DNA of 40,000 nucleotides from NCBI GenBank assembly GCA_963575745.1, contig CAUYUJ010016696.1, positions 120,001-160,000 on the forward strand. The letters are read 5' to 3'. The first letter of the stretch is position 1. Each line of letters begins with the position of its first letter. The position numbers were made by a program, and so were the translations under genes. The notes under the pieces are model-generated. The model had not been told where the DNA came from. It worked only from the letters and a program-made list of their open reading frames with translations, and made no database searches. Positions 8,878 to 19,915 of this stretch are shown one piece after another. The DNA comes from Prorocentrum cordatum (taxonomy: Eukaryota > Sar > Dinophyceae > Prorocentrales > Prorocentraceae).

Positions 8878-8976
8878 CAGATGTCTAAAGCATGTTTTAA
8901 ACATGTCTTGAACATGTAAAAACAAGTTTAAACATTTTCAGAACATGTTTCGAACATCTTAAGCACATGTTTTATT
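8878..8976. repeat. AT-rich cluster of ACATGTTT words
   Basis: AACATGTTT/AAACATGT variants recur about seven times in 100 bp (GCATGTTTTAAACATG, AGAACATGTTTCGAAC, AGCACATGTTTTATTC). It is strikingly AT-rich against its surroundings. Function unknown. Confidence 0.6.
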
Positions 8977-9132
8977 CAATGGTAGGATTGTTAGAGTGTC
9001 CATTGTCATTGCATCCGCAATCGTCGCCAGGGTCACTCTTGCGTGTCGCCGAGCGGGGCAGCAACTGCTGCGGGGCGGGGAGCCCCGTACCTGACCAAGA
9101 GGAAGGGCGCTCTCCCCGGGGCTGGTCGGTGA

Positions 9133-9236
9133 GCTCCTCCTCCTCCTCCTCCTCCTGCTCCTTCTCCTCCTCCTCCTCCTCCTCCTCCTCCTCTTCCTCC
9201 TCCTCCTCCTCCTGCTCCTCCTGCTCCTTCTCCTCT
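9133..9236. repeat. CTC microsatellite
   Basis: CTC triplets with a few CTG and TTC interruptions, between short GAGCTCC and GGAGCTC words. Confidence 0.92.
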
Positions 9237-9350
9237 GGAGCTCGCGTCGTGGGCACACGTCATGGCGCACGGCCTGTGTGGCCGTATCCGGCCTCGGGGG
9301 GCCCTCGCCAGGCCTCGGGACCGTCACACGGTTCGGGGCGAGGCGCTTCT

Positions 9351-9766
9351 AGGCCTCCTGGATGGGGTCGGAGCCCGGAGTATCGCAGGCTTAGAAATTG
9401 ACACCAACACCAGGATCGGCAGTGTGCTTCCACCGACGGAAGACGATCTTGATCTCGGTGATGGTGGTAATATTCTGGCTTCCAAGGTGACCGAAATATT
9501 ACCACCAACACCGAAATCTGGGATCATCTTCCCCATGTGGAGGCAACCCCCTGTGCTGGTGTTGGTGCCAATTTCCAGGCCTCCAAGAGTAGGTGGGGTC
9601 GGAAGATCGCGCCGCATCGCCGATGCATCGACGATGCGGCTAGATGCGGAGCCCGATATTCCCCACGCCGATGCATCGCCGGTGCATCGCCGATTCATGG
9701 CCGATGCATTGGCGATGCGGCGCGATCCTCCGGCTCCATCTGCTCGGACCCCATCTAGGAGGCCTC
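9351..9766 (+). mobile_element. TIR-C element carrying a nested TIR-D
   Basis: Left terminus AGGCCTCCTGGATGGGGTC, right terminus GACCCCATCTAGGAGGCCT. The second half has the TIR-C core (GATCGCGCCGCATCGCC, GATGCATCGACGATGCGG, GATGCGGAGCCCGAT). Shortly after the left terminus the element is interrupted by the TIR-D copy at 9387-9584; the TIR-C sequence resumes with TAGGTGGGGTCGGAAGATCG. Confidence 0.82.
9387..9584. mobile_element. TIR-D element, copy 2 (nested)
   Basis: About 198 bp with inverted ends AGGCTTAGAAATTGACACC and GGTGCCAATTTCCAGGCCT; the CACCAACACCAG block continues the repeat inward. The interior, including GGTGGTAATATTCTGGCTTC and GAAATATTACCACCAAC, is itself a foldback. It lies inside the TIR-C element at 9351-9766, so it is the younger insertion. 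Confidence 0.83.
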
Positions 9767-10284
9767 TACAAGTGGCCCCGCGGAAAGGGTCTCGGGACAT
9801 CGCGAGAACCCGTATTGAAAAAAGAAGGCATCGCATGGTTTGGTACCGAGCCCTGATCGCCTCCTCCTCCCTGGCCTGTTTTGGGGTGTCCCTCCTCCGT
9901 CAAGACATGATGTCAGCATAGACTCTCGGAGGTGCGCGTGGATTCTTTGGGCGGTACAGACGGTGGCCCCCCCCCCTTCGTTGGCGTCAGAGGTGCCGCC
10001 GTAGGGGCTCCAGCGCCGATCCAGTCGATCGCTTATGCTGCTCTCATAGGACGGCAAGCGGAACATCGAGACGCTTCTGGAGATGCGGGGGTCGCACGAA
10101 GGGTCTGTCCGGGGTTCGGCTCTGCCGCGAGGCTGGATGCTGGGGAGGCCCCAGCATTGACCTGATTGGACTATGGCCCCGAGGCGGCCGTTCCACTCGG
10201 CCAGCTCAGTGCTCGGGCAACCCCAGCGATACGCGAGCGGCCTACCCGAACCCAGCGCTGACTCGGCGGCATTCTGGTTCCCAG

Positions 10285-11622
10285 GAGAGAGAGAACTTTA
10301 CCAATGACAGCCGCTACCTGGAGGGACCGCAGCCGCTGGACGGGCCTCCCGTCGTCGTTCACCCGACCGCGTTTCCCGAGCAGGGCTACTGCAGGACGAC
10401 TTTCGACGGCGTCGTTCACTGGCTCGTGCCCTGGTTTCACAACCTCTATCACCTTCATGCCACGAACATCTACCCCAAAGCGGCGGAGCTCCTCACTGAC
10501 CCCACGTGCGGGCCCAAGGTCGAGCTACCCTGCCGTGCCGGTCCACGACGGCGCATCTACATGCTGAAGGCTCCGAGGAGCCACAGTATAAAGCATGTGG
10601 AGGTACTGAAGATCCTTTTCGGAGACGATGTGCGCTCGGCCCCCGAGCTCTTGTCTGGTGGCCCCCACTGCCTCTCGCGGATGGCCTGGGGGGGCTCGGG
10701 GCCCAACATGCTCAACATACTTGGCAAGGACAGCCGTTTCCACGTCCGCGAGGGAATTGCAGTCGCCTCCGCAGTCCGCACCGCTGTGTTGGACCACTAT
10801 GGGATCTGGGACCGCGACAGGGGGACGACAGAGAGCATGGCGCTGGCCCAGGTGCTCGCGCGCCAGCCCGCGCAAGCGGTGCACGTCTCCCGCGCCCCGT
10901 GGCTCTCCCCGGGCCATGCGCCCAGGAGAGGGCGCTTCATCGCGAATGACCAGCCGATACGGGCGGCGTTCAAGAGACGCGGCGTCGAGATGCGGACCTG
11001 CTGCAACTTCGACGCCGACTCGCTGGCCGACATGGCCCGGGCCTTCGCCGACGCCGACGTCGTCCTGGGGATGCACGGGGCTGGCCTGGCCAACGCCCTC
11101 TACGCGCGCCGCGGCGCGGTGATCGTGGAGCTCCTGCACGGGCACGGCAGCGGCAGCGACTTCTACAGGCGGCTCGCGCTGCTGCGCGAGGGCGCCATCG
11201 TCAGCATGCACCTGGGGGCCAGCCCCTCGAACGAGATCTCCGCCGACGAGGCCGAGGAGCTGGCCCGGTGCGCGGTGGCGGCGTGGCGCAGCGTCGGGCC
11301 CACGCCGGCCGTGGAGAGCGCCTGCGGCGCGGCCTTCGACAAGGGCCGCGCAGACCTGCACAGGACCGAGCTCGACCTGCGGCCCCGCGCCGTCCCGGAG
11401 GCGAACGTCTCGGGCGGCCCGCTGCCGTTCGAGCTGGCCCCCTGCTCGCACTCGGGCAAGTGCCCAGAGGACATGCGGCGGCGCATGGAGGAGCTCCTCT
11501 CGAGGGCGCCGAAGCCAGTGAACCTGGAGGTTCCGCCCGCCAGGGCAGGGGCCTGGCCCAAGCCAGGCCCCGCCAGAGCCAAGCCAGGAGCGGCAGCGCC
11601 CCCGCGGGGCCTGGAGCTGTGA
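10285..11622 (+). CDS. GT61-family glycosyltransferase, last exon
   Basis: The 445-codon open frame ends at TGA 11620-11622. It matches the glycosyltransferase family 61 (DUF563) pattern: an N-terminal FHNLYHLH segment, a basic RRIYMLKAPRS strand, FHVREGIAVASAVRTAVL, then RGRFIANDQPIRAAFKRRGV, the dipeptide-rich SLADMARAFADADVVLG and the hallmark MHGAGLAN (H codon at 11074), followed by GAVIVELL. Known GT61 enzymes move xylose, arabinose or GlcNAc onto glycans in the Golgi or ER; the substrate here cannot be told. The tail is Pro/Ala/Gly-rich. No ATG is suitable upstream; TTCTGGTTCCCAG|GAG at 10284/10285 is a good 3' splice site with the AG|G common in dinoflagellates, so I start the exon there. 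The frame stays open back to 9922, so the boundary is an inference. Signal anchor and start should lie in upstream exons. Codon ends are almost all G or C. Confidence 0.82.
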   Translation, partial: ERENFTNDSRYLEGPQPLDGPPVVVHPTAFPEQGYCRTTFDGVVHWLVPWFHNLYHLHATNIYPKAAELLTDPTCGPKVELPCRAGPRRRIYMLKAPRSHSIKHVEVLKILFGDDVRSAPELLSGGPHCLSRMAWGGSGPNMLNILGKDSRFHVREGIAVASAVRTAVLDHYGIWDRDRGTTESMALAQVLARQPAQAVHVSRAPWLSPGHAPRRGRFIANDQPIRAAFKRRGVEMRTCCNFDADSLADMARAFADADVVLGMHGAGLANALYARRGAVIVELLHGHGSGSDFYRRLALLREGAIVSMHLGASPSNEISADEAEELARCAVAAWRSVGPTPAVESACGAAFDKGRADLHRTELDLRPRAVPEANVSGGPLPFELAPCSHSGKCPEDMRRRMEELLSRAPKPVNLEVPPARAGAWPKPGPARAKPGAAAPPRGLEL

Positions 11623-11887
11623 AGCGGGAGCGGCTGGAGTACGGCAGCGTGGCTCTGCGAGGGCCCCCGCCCGAACTCCGTCATAGACCTATAGAGCGGG
11701 TGCGACTCTTGCAACAAAGCGCTGCCTGCAGCATCGTGCGCGCCCGCTGGGCGGGAGCATTCGCGAGCAGAGAGCCGGCCGAGCCTCTCGGCACCGCTTC
11801 CAGCACGCCTGGGCGAGCTACGGTGGGGGCCCACGCCAAGGAGCACCCTGCTTGCCTCCAGGGTGCCCGCCCGCGGACAGGTCCTGC

Positions 11888-12195
11888 GCCCCCGGACAGC
11901 GGGACGGGGTCATCGACGATCCTGGGTGTCGTTCGTCGGTCCGAGTCCGGCAAGCGTGGGCGATCTGCGCAGCTACCCGCCCGCGGGAAGACTTGGCATC
12001 GCTCGGACGTGCGCATGTTTCTCGGCGCGGGCCATCGAGGAGCAGCCTGGGCCACCTCGCGAAGCAAAAACAACACGCACGGCACCGAAACATGCGCGGG
12101 GAAGGGACGTGCGAGCGATGGCGAGCATACCCTGCGTCCCCTGACAGCGAAACGGAGTCACCGACGATCGTGGCTGTCGTTAGTCGGTCGAGCAC
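11888..12195 (+). repeat. Direct repeats of about 55 bp flanking a TIR-F element
   Basis: GGACAGCGGGACGGGGTCAT...GTCGTTCGTCGGTC at about 11893-11942 and TGACAGCGAAACGGAGTCAC...GTCGTTAGTCGGTC at about 12142-12192 are diverged direct copies. The TIR-F copy at 11997-12120 lies between them. Bases 11623-11887 after the glycosyltransferase stop show no motif and may be its 3' UTR. Confidence 0.65.
11997..12120. mobile_element. TIR-F element, copy 2
   Basis: Ends CATCGCTCGGACGT and ACGTGCGAGCGATG, one mismatch between the arms. The interior (GGGCCATCGAGGAGC, CACGCACGGCACCGAAAC) parallels the copy at 4548-4671. Both copies are followed by GGCGAG, which may belong to the element. Confidence 0.77.
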
Positions 12196-12410
12196 TTCGC
12201 CTTCGAGGCTGGGTCCTTCCGGGCCGAGGAAGGCCCGCGGCTTTCCCGCGGACCCCGCCAGCGACCTCGGCCTTCCGCGCCGCGCCTCCTCCCGGGGCCT
12301 CTGCCATCCTCCAAGGGATGCTTGCCTCTCGGTGGGGGGTCCTTGGGAGGCCTCGTGGCCGGTTGTAACGGCACCGGGGCAGTCTCGGGTCCTCTTGGAC
12401 GCATGCCGGA

Positions 12411-12970
12411 GGACATCTTGCGCCATGCTGGATCGCATCTTGGAGGGCATTTTGGAGGGCATCTTGGAGGACATCTTGTGCCATCTTGGAGCAAATTTGG
12501 AGCCATGGCGGCCCCAAAAGCCTCCCAAGGATGCTTCCGAGATTGCGGAATCTTTGAAAACTATGGGTTTTCCAACGATTTCGGTTTTGAGCGAGAGGGG
12601 GGGTTTTAATCAGGGCCCCTCTTGAGCCTGACGTGTCGCCTCCTGGGGCCCTCTTGGGGCGCTCTTGGGCGCTCTCGGGGCCGGTTTGGAGTCCTCTTGG
12701 GGCTCCCGTGGGCCACCTTGGAGCCATCTTGAGGCTTCGGAAGCTCATCGGAAGTGGAAGGGCGAGAAGGTACAACTTGGAAGTTTCCCCTGCGGTTTTG
12801 GGAGGATTTCGGCCTCTGGCGGGCATCGTTGGAAGGCTCCGTAGCCATTCGGGCCATATTGGAGAAGTCTTGGAGCCTCTTTGAAGCCTCTCGGAGGCAA
12901 TTTTGGAGCAATCTTTCGATGTTTCTGCCATCTTGTAGGTCATCTTGGAGCAACCTCGGGCCACCCTGGG
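12411..12970 (-). repeat. Degenerate short-unit repeat (CATCTTGGAGGG-type)
   Basis: Bases about 12435-12495 are near-tandem 12-bp units CATCTTGGAGGG/CATTTTGGAGGG/CATCTTGGAGGA. The same words thin out up to 12970 (GCCACCTTGGAGCCATCTTG, CATCTTGTAGGTCATCTTGG). A long minus-strand frame with LQDALQ repeats follows from the periodicity and has no recognisable domain. Similar texture occurs at 29190-29710. Confidence 0.6.
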
Positions 12971-12999
12971 CGTTCTAAGTGGTCGCGACCCCCCCGTCC

Positions 13000-13620
13000 A
13001 GACCCATGGGGGAGGCGGTATGGGGGAGGGGCCAAGCTACCCACAAGCCGCAAACCGTCTCGCTCACTCCCACCCGCCCTCCCAACACATAGGTAGAATT
13101 TGAGTCTCAGCATGGACAGGAGCCGCCGACAACCATCGGGAAGCAGTGCAAACGCCAGCCGGGTGCCCGACGTCCGCACGGTGCGCCGCGTGTGTCAGGG
13201 CACACCCACCACCCCTGTCAAGCAACAGTGCAAAGTGATCGGCAGAGATACACCCCTCCCCGAACGGGGGAAAAGGGGGTTGGAAGAGGAAGCGCGCTTG
13301 ACCACCTCAGCCCTTCAGACCTGGTGGAATGAGGACAATACGTAGATGTCTAGCAGCTAGCATGGCCCATGCGCAAGGGTGGCACGCACGAGCCGAGAAG
13401 TGCACGCAGTAGGTTCGTGTCGTATCGACGCGGCGGCGACCCCAGCGCGGCGTTCAAGTTTGAACGCCGCCAGTGGCCCAGAGTCGGACAGCCTGGAACG
13501 ACCTGGCGATCGGAAACCCGCCGATCGTTCCAGCTGAACGATCCATGCGGTGCCAGGAACCAACGCCGCAGTCGTCACGACACGACCCCGTCGTTTTAGT
13601 GCTCTGGGCTTCGTGGCCTC
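13000..13620. other. Non-repetitive stretch with two strong hairpins, no recognised gene
   Basis: At 13448-13469 CGGCGTTCAA and TTGAACGCCG face each other with two bases between. At about 13494-13532, TGGAACGA...CGATCGG and CCGATCG...TCGTTCCA form a longer interrupted stem. A small open frame (ATG at 13112, ending 13345) has no recognisable domain; I do not call it a gene. Confidence 0.5.
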
Positions 13621-13799
13621 CCGGAGGCCATAGTCGTCGTCGTCGGCGGCGGCGGCGGCGGTGGCGCCGCCGTCGCGTGCGGCCCCCGCGGCCCCCGGCG
13701 CCGCCAGGCCCTGGCGCGCGCGGAGGCTCGAGTGGCGCTGCCCCCTGGCTACCTGCCGGGGTCCCAGCGAAGACGGCGGCGGCCGTCTGTCTGCTTGAG

Positions 13800-14135
13800 G
13801 TGTGGGTCCTGTCGCCCTCCTGCTCTCCCTCTCTCCCTCCCTGCTCCCTTGGGCCCCCCCTCTGCTCTCTCTCTCTCTCTCTGTCGCCTCGTCCCCTCCT
13901 TGCTCTTCCTCCTCCTCCTCCTCCTCCTCCTCCTCCTCCTCTTCCTCCTCCTCCTCCTCTCCCTGCTCCTCCTCCTGCCCCTTTCCTCCTTCCTCCCGCC
14001 CTTCTCTACCCTCCCTCCTCTATCATCCTTGCTCCTACTCCTCCTCTTCTTCCTCCTCCTCCTCCGCTCCCTGCTCCTCCTCCTGCCCCTCCTCCTGCCC
14101 CTCCTCCTTCCTCATCCGCCTCTCCTCCCTCCAGG
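13800..14135. repeat. CT and CTC microsatellite block
   Basis: A short CT run (about 13862-13882), then CTC triplets with CCTGC and CCCTT interruptions to about 14132. Upstream, 13640-13700, is a GGC/GCC-rich run. Confidence 0.9.
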
Positions 14136-14354
14136 CCTTCGACGCCGCGATGGTTTCGCAGCGTGGGGCCCTTGGAGGTGGCGACCTTTTCCACGCGACA
14201 GGGCTTTCATCCCCGAGCAGTTTTCTGTTTTCTGACGGGCCCCAGCCCACGGAGGCCCAAACCGGCGGAACATTTTCCGTCACGTTTTTCCCAACCATCC
14301 TGTGGTGTTGAGGTCCTCGTTTTGAGCTAGCAGCGCCCCGAGTCTCACCCACAC

Positions 14355-16030
14355 CTCAGCCCGCCTGCGGCTGGCGCTTCGAGGACGAGGCCGTGGTAGT
14401 GCGTGGCGACCTCAGCTGGGTGCAGCTGGTCAGCTGGCTCGCCCCGCGGCCGTTGCTGTGGGGCTCGGCGCGCAACTGGGCGAGGCAGCAGCAGAGCCAC
14501 CCCCAGGCCCTCATGGGCAACACGCGCTGTTTGCCAGGAGCAGCTGCGGGCGGCATGGTTTCTCGGCGTGTGGGCTTTGCAAGCTCTGCGGGGCTAAGAT
14601 CGGCCGGCTCTGCCACAGGGTGTACGGGTGCGACGCTTACAACAACCGGAGGCGGACCGCTGCCTCCCCGTTCCTGGTGGCGAGGCGCGGCGGGCGCAGC
14701 GCGATGGAGCCGTGGGTGCCGAGCGATTCGGGCGCGGGGGGCTTCCCCGACCCGCAACACCTCTGGTGCGAGATCGACTGCCCGGATTTCGAGATCCATT
14801 GGTGGAATCGGCCCGCCGCAGGGCGATTCGAGGGCACGCCGTTCACCGACGGCTCCGCCTTCGCCGGGTGCTTCCCGAGCATCAGCCGGGCTGGGTGGGC
14901 AGTCGCGCAGCGCAGCCGCTGGGGAGTGCCTGAGGCAGCGGCGTACAGGCCAGTGCCTCTGGGGATGTGCCACAGTCAGCTCAGCCCCGAGGGCGAGGAT
15001 GTCGCGATTTTCGCACTCCCGCACGTGGCTATTGGGCGCCTCGACCTCTTCATCGACTGCGCTGGAATCATGTCCGCCCTCCGACGGGTGCCAGAGGAGT
15101 CCCCGGGCGACGACGTATGCGCATCTGAGGGAGCCATGAATTACGGAGCTCGTTCGGGCTCGGCGACTTCACAGTCACCAAAGCCATCGCCCACGCCACG
15201 CATGCAGACGCCAACGCTGGGAGGACCGCGCATTGGAGCGCACGGGCAAAGAGGCCGCAGATGTATGGGCCAAGCACGGGGCAGCTTGCAATGGCATGCC
15301 CGCCGAGGCAGAGGAGCTGACACTGATGCTGTTTGACGTCGCCCGGGAAGCCGCGCGCTGGTCGGAGGAGCTCCACGCCATCTTAGGCGACGCGGGCACC
15401 AAGGATTGCGACAACCTGGAAGACAGGCCGCAGGAGCAGCAGGAGGAACAGCAGCAGGAGGATACCGCTGACGTCCCTGGCGCTGCAGACGGTGCCGCCC
15501 GATGAGAGGCCGCGCTGCCCGCGACCAGCGATCGCAGAGGGACAGCAGGCATGCATGCATGCATGCAGCACCCTCGCACTTGCTCCAGGCTGCCGAGGCC
15601 ACAGCCCCGGGCCTGCCACCTCATGCCTTGGTGGCATGCGTGAGGTGCGGAGCGTATGGTGTGAACCACGCCCGGAACTCGGCAGGGACACGTGCCGCTG
15701 GGCGCACACCCGCGGCGCTGCGGTGCCAGAAGGCGCGCCGCTCGCGGATGGGCGCCACCCTGGGCGTCGCCAGCGCAGCACTCTGGGGGGCTCTCCCGGC
15801 TGCGGGGGCCCACCCCAGGAGGACCTCGCCGCCTGCCTCGGGGCAGCGGCTGGCCCTGCCACAGCGGCAGGCCGCGCCGCTGGGCAGGCAGGCAGCGCGC
15901 CGCCCAGGCGCCGTCTGGCCAGGGCCCGGGGTCCTCGCTGCGCGCGCCCTCGGCGAAGAGGACATCGAGGGCGCCATCGCCCGCTGGCGGTTGTGCCGGC
16001 GGACCCGCGACGCGGACGAAGACCGTCCCG
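14355..16030 (+). pseudogene. LINE 3'-end relic: zinc finger plus RNase H
   Basis: Decayed end of a non-LTR retrotransposon ORF2. About 14575-14640 reads LCKLCGAKIGRLCHRVYGC, a CCHC-like finger. An RNase H fold follows: FTDGSA (DGS codons near 14848), AGWAV, then IDCAGIM (about 15052-15072), and in a shifted frame KAIAHATHADANAGR and ERTGKEAADVWAKHGA (15236-15283), the usual end of such domains. Further on, LVACVRCGAYG (about 15630-15660) starts a second Cys-pair motif. At least two frameshifts and an in-frame TGA (in the frame that gives YAHLREP, near 15135) interrupt it. The RT part is not present upstream, so the copy is 5'-truncated, as LINEs often are. The assignment rests on motif order from family knowledge. 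Confidence 0.72.
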
Positions 16031-16261
16031 CATGTCGGCACGCCCGTCACGCACGTCACGCCCCATGGGGAGCTCCACCGAGGGCTGCAGGGACATGGCC
16101 CGCGAAGCGTCCATGTCGCACACCCCTTCTAAGCACCGTGCTCCACAGGGAGCTTCGACCTGCGGTCCCGGAAACAAGATCCACACGGCGCCCCCTCCGC
16201 TCATTCCCGGTGGAGGAGGGGGAGGGAGCGGAATAGGAGGGCGAGGAAGAGGATAAGAAGG

Positions 16262-16418
<157 letters not shown>

Positions 16419-16499
16419 CTAGCCGGCCGCTCTGCGGTTGATCGGGAGTTTCTGTATATAGAAGAAGGTGCGTGCGCTTGTTGGCGAGGGTGATGAGGT

Positions 16500-16648
16500 T
16501 CCTCCTCCTCCTCCTCCTCCTCCTCCTCCTCCTCCTCCTCCATCCTTCTCTTGCCTCCGTCTGTCCTCCTCCACCCCGCAGCTCCATCATCTTCTCCTCC
16601 TCCTCCTCCTCCTCCTCCTCCTCCTCCTCCTCCTCCTCCTCCTCATTC
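16500..16648. repeat. Two CTC microsatellites
   Basis: CTC runs at about 16501-16542 and 16593-16648 separated by 50 bp of CT-rich sequence. Confidence 0.93.
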
Positions 16649-16669
16649 CTCCTCTGGGCACCTCCCCCG

Positions 16670-18733
16670 GGGCGCGGATCCACCGGATCTGTCCGGATCT
16701 GTCCGGAAACGGTGCCGGAGGCCGCTCTGGGCTCCTCTGGGCACCTCCCCCGGGGCCGGTTTTGTGAGGATGTCTCAAGCGAGGGCGCCGGTTTGGGATT
16801 CGTCACCGGATCCAGCGGATCCAGCGGATCTCCGTCCGGAAACGGTGCCGGAGGCCGCTCTGGGCTCCTCTGGGCACCTCCCCCGGGGCCGGTTTTGTGA
16901 GGATGTCTCAAGCGAGGGCGCCGGTTTGGGATTCGTCACCGGATCCAGCGGATCCAGCGGATCCAGTCCGGAAACGGTGCCGGAGGCCGCTCTGGGCTCC
17001 TCTGGGCACCTCCCCTGGGGCCGGTTTTGTGAGGATGTCTCAAGCGAGGGCGCCGGTTTGGGATTCGTCACCGGATCCAGCGGATCCAGCGGATCCACCG
17101 GATCTGTCCGGAAACGGTGCCGGAGGCCGCTCTGGGCTCCTCTGGGCACCTCCCCCGGGGCCGGTTTTGTGAGGATGTCTCAAGCGAGGGCGCCGGTTTG
17201 GGATTCGTCACCGGATCCAGCGGATCCAGCGGATCCACCGGATCTGTCCGGAAACGGTGCCGGAGGCCGCTCTGGGCTCCTCTGGGCACCTCCCCCGGGG
17301 CCGGTTTTGTGAGGATGTCTCAAGCGAGGGCGCCGGTTTGGGATTCGTCATCCGGATCCAGCGGATCTGTCCGGAAACGGTGCCGGAGGCCGCTCTGGGC
17401 TCCTCTGGGCACCTCCCCCGGGGCCGGTTTTGTGAGGATGTCTCAAGCGAGGGCGCCGGTTTGGGATTCGTCACCGGATCCAGCGGATCCAGCGGATCCA
17501 CCGGATCTGTCCGGAAACGGTGCCGGAGGCCGCTCTGGGCTCCTCTGGGCACCTCCCCCGGGGCCGGTTTTGTGAGGATGTCTCAAGCGAGGGCGCCGGT
17601 TTGGGATTCGTCACCGGATCCACCGGATCTGTCCGGAAACGGTGCCGGAGGCCGCTCTGGGCTCCTCTGGGCACCTCCCCCGGGGCCGGTTTTGTGAGGA
17701 TGTCTCAAGCGAGGGCGCCGGTTTGGGATTCGTCACCGGATCCAGCGGATCCAGCGGATCCACGGATCTGTCCGGAAACGGTGCCGGAGGCCGCTCTGGG
17801 CTCCTCTGGGCACCTCCCCCGGGGCCGGTTTTGTGAGGATGTCTCAAGCGAGGGCGCCGGTTTGGGATTCGTCATCCACCGGATCCACCGGATCTGTCCG
17901 GAAACGGTGCCGGAGGCCGCTCTGGGCTCCTCTGGGCACCTCCCCCGGGGCCGGTTTTGTGAGGATGTCTCAAGCGAGGGCGCCGGTTTGGGATTCGTCA
18001 TCCGGATCCACCGGATCTGTCCGGAAACGGTGCCGGAGGCCGCTCTGGGCTCCTCTGGGCACCTCCCCCGGGGCCGGTTTTGTGAGGATGTCTCAAGCGA
18101 GGGCGCCGGTTTGGGATTCGTCACCGGCGGATCCAGCGGATCCAGCGGATCTGTCCGGAAACGGTGCCGGAGGCCGCTCTGGGCTCCTCTGGGCACCTCC
18201 CCCGGGGCCGGTTTTGTGAGGATGTCTCAAGCGAGGGCGCCGGTTTGGGATTCGTCACCGGATCCAGCGGATCCAGCGGATCCACCGGATCTGTCCGGAA
18301 ACGGTGCCGGAGGCCGCTCTGGGCTCCTCTGGGCACCTCCCCCGGGGCCGGTTTTGTGAGGATGTCTCAAGCGAGGGCGCCGGTTTGGGATTCGTCACCG
18401 GATCCAGCGGATCCAGCGGATCCAGCGGATCTGTCCGGAAACGGTGCCGGAGGCCGCTCTGGGCTCCTCTGGGCACCTCCCCCGGGGCCGGTTTTGTGAG
18501 GATGTCTCAAGCGAGGGCGCCGGTTTGGGATTCGTCACCGGATCCAGCGGATCCACCGGATCTGTCCGGAAACGGTGCCGGAGGCCGCTCTGGGCTCCTC
18601 TGGGCACCTCCCCCGGGGCCGGTTTTGTGAGGATGTCTCAAGCGAGGGCGCCGGTTTGGGATTCGTCACCGGATCCAGCGGATCCAGCGGATCCACCGGA
18701 TCTGTCCGGAAACGGTGCCGGAGGCCGCTCTGG
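16670..18733 (+). repeat. Composite satellite, 16 units of 122-140 bp
   Basis: Each unit has a constant core of about 104-105 bp (TCCGGAAACGGTGCCGGAGG, CTCCCCCGGGGCCGG, TTTTGTGAGGATGTCTCAAG, CGCCGGTTTGGGATTCGTCA) joined by a variable number of 9-bp GGATCCAGC or GGATCCACC blocks. TCCGGAAACGG landmarks lie near 16702, 16835, 16967, 17107, 17247, 17370, 17510, 17632, 17771, 17897, 18020, 18153, 18293, 18433, 18565 and 18705. Spacings fall near 122-126, 132 and 140, that is in steps of about nine. Cores are almost identical, so the array is young or homogenised. The last unit breaks off within CCGCTCTGGACTCGTG. All frames are open across many units, which produces spurious open frames on both strands. 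Confidence 0.97.
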
Positions 18734-18791
18734 ACTCGTGCTCTTCGCGCCGGGGGTGAGGATGACGTGAGTTCCACAGAAACTCCCTCAA

Positions 18792-19662
<871 letters not shown>

Positions 19663-19915
19663 GGAGGGGGAGGAGGTGGAGGAGAGCAGAGGACAGTTTC
19701 AGCAATATTTGATTGGGAGAACGAGGACGCGGAGGATCGGCAGTGGAGGGAGGGGGGTCAGGCGAGGGGGGATGATCAGTCGGCGCACCCCTCAATTGGA
19801 TCGCGACTCGTATACCAAGCTCCAGTCGCCACTGCACGCCTGTCCCGCCGCTCCCCCGTCTCTGCGCAGAGCTGCATCCCGTTCTCGGCTCGCGGCAGAC
19901 GACGCGGAGAGCCCT

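Noticed and set aside
7683-8919. Several overlapping open frames of 180-318 codons on both strands.
   Set aside because: They run through the CTC array and TIR-A copies, contradict one another and have no recognisable domain.
12834-12856. CCGTAGCCATTCGGGCCAT, similar to the start of the dinoflagellate spliced leader.
   Set aside because: Only the first 11 bases agree with the leader as I know it, and the surroundings are degenerate GCCATCTTGG words that make such a match likely by chance.
12158-12964. 268-codon minus-strand frame with LQDALQ-type repeats.
   Set aside because: The amino-acid repeat mirrors a 12-bp degenerate DNA repeat; no homology that I can name.
16670-18733. Regular repeats resembling a CRISPR array.
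   Set aside because: The spacing parts are themselves repeats (GGATCCAGC) and not unique spacers, units exceed 120 bp, and the genome is eukaryotic.
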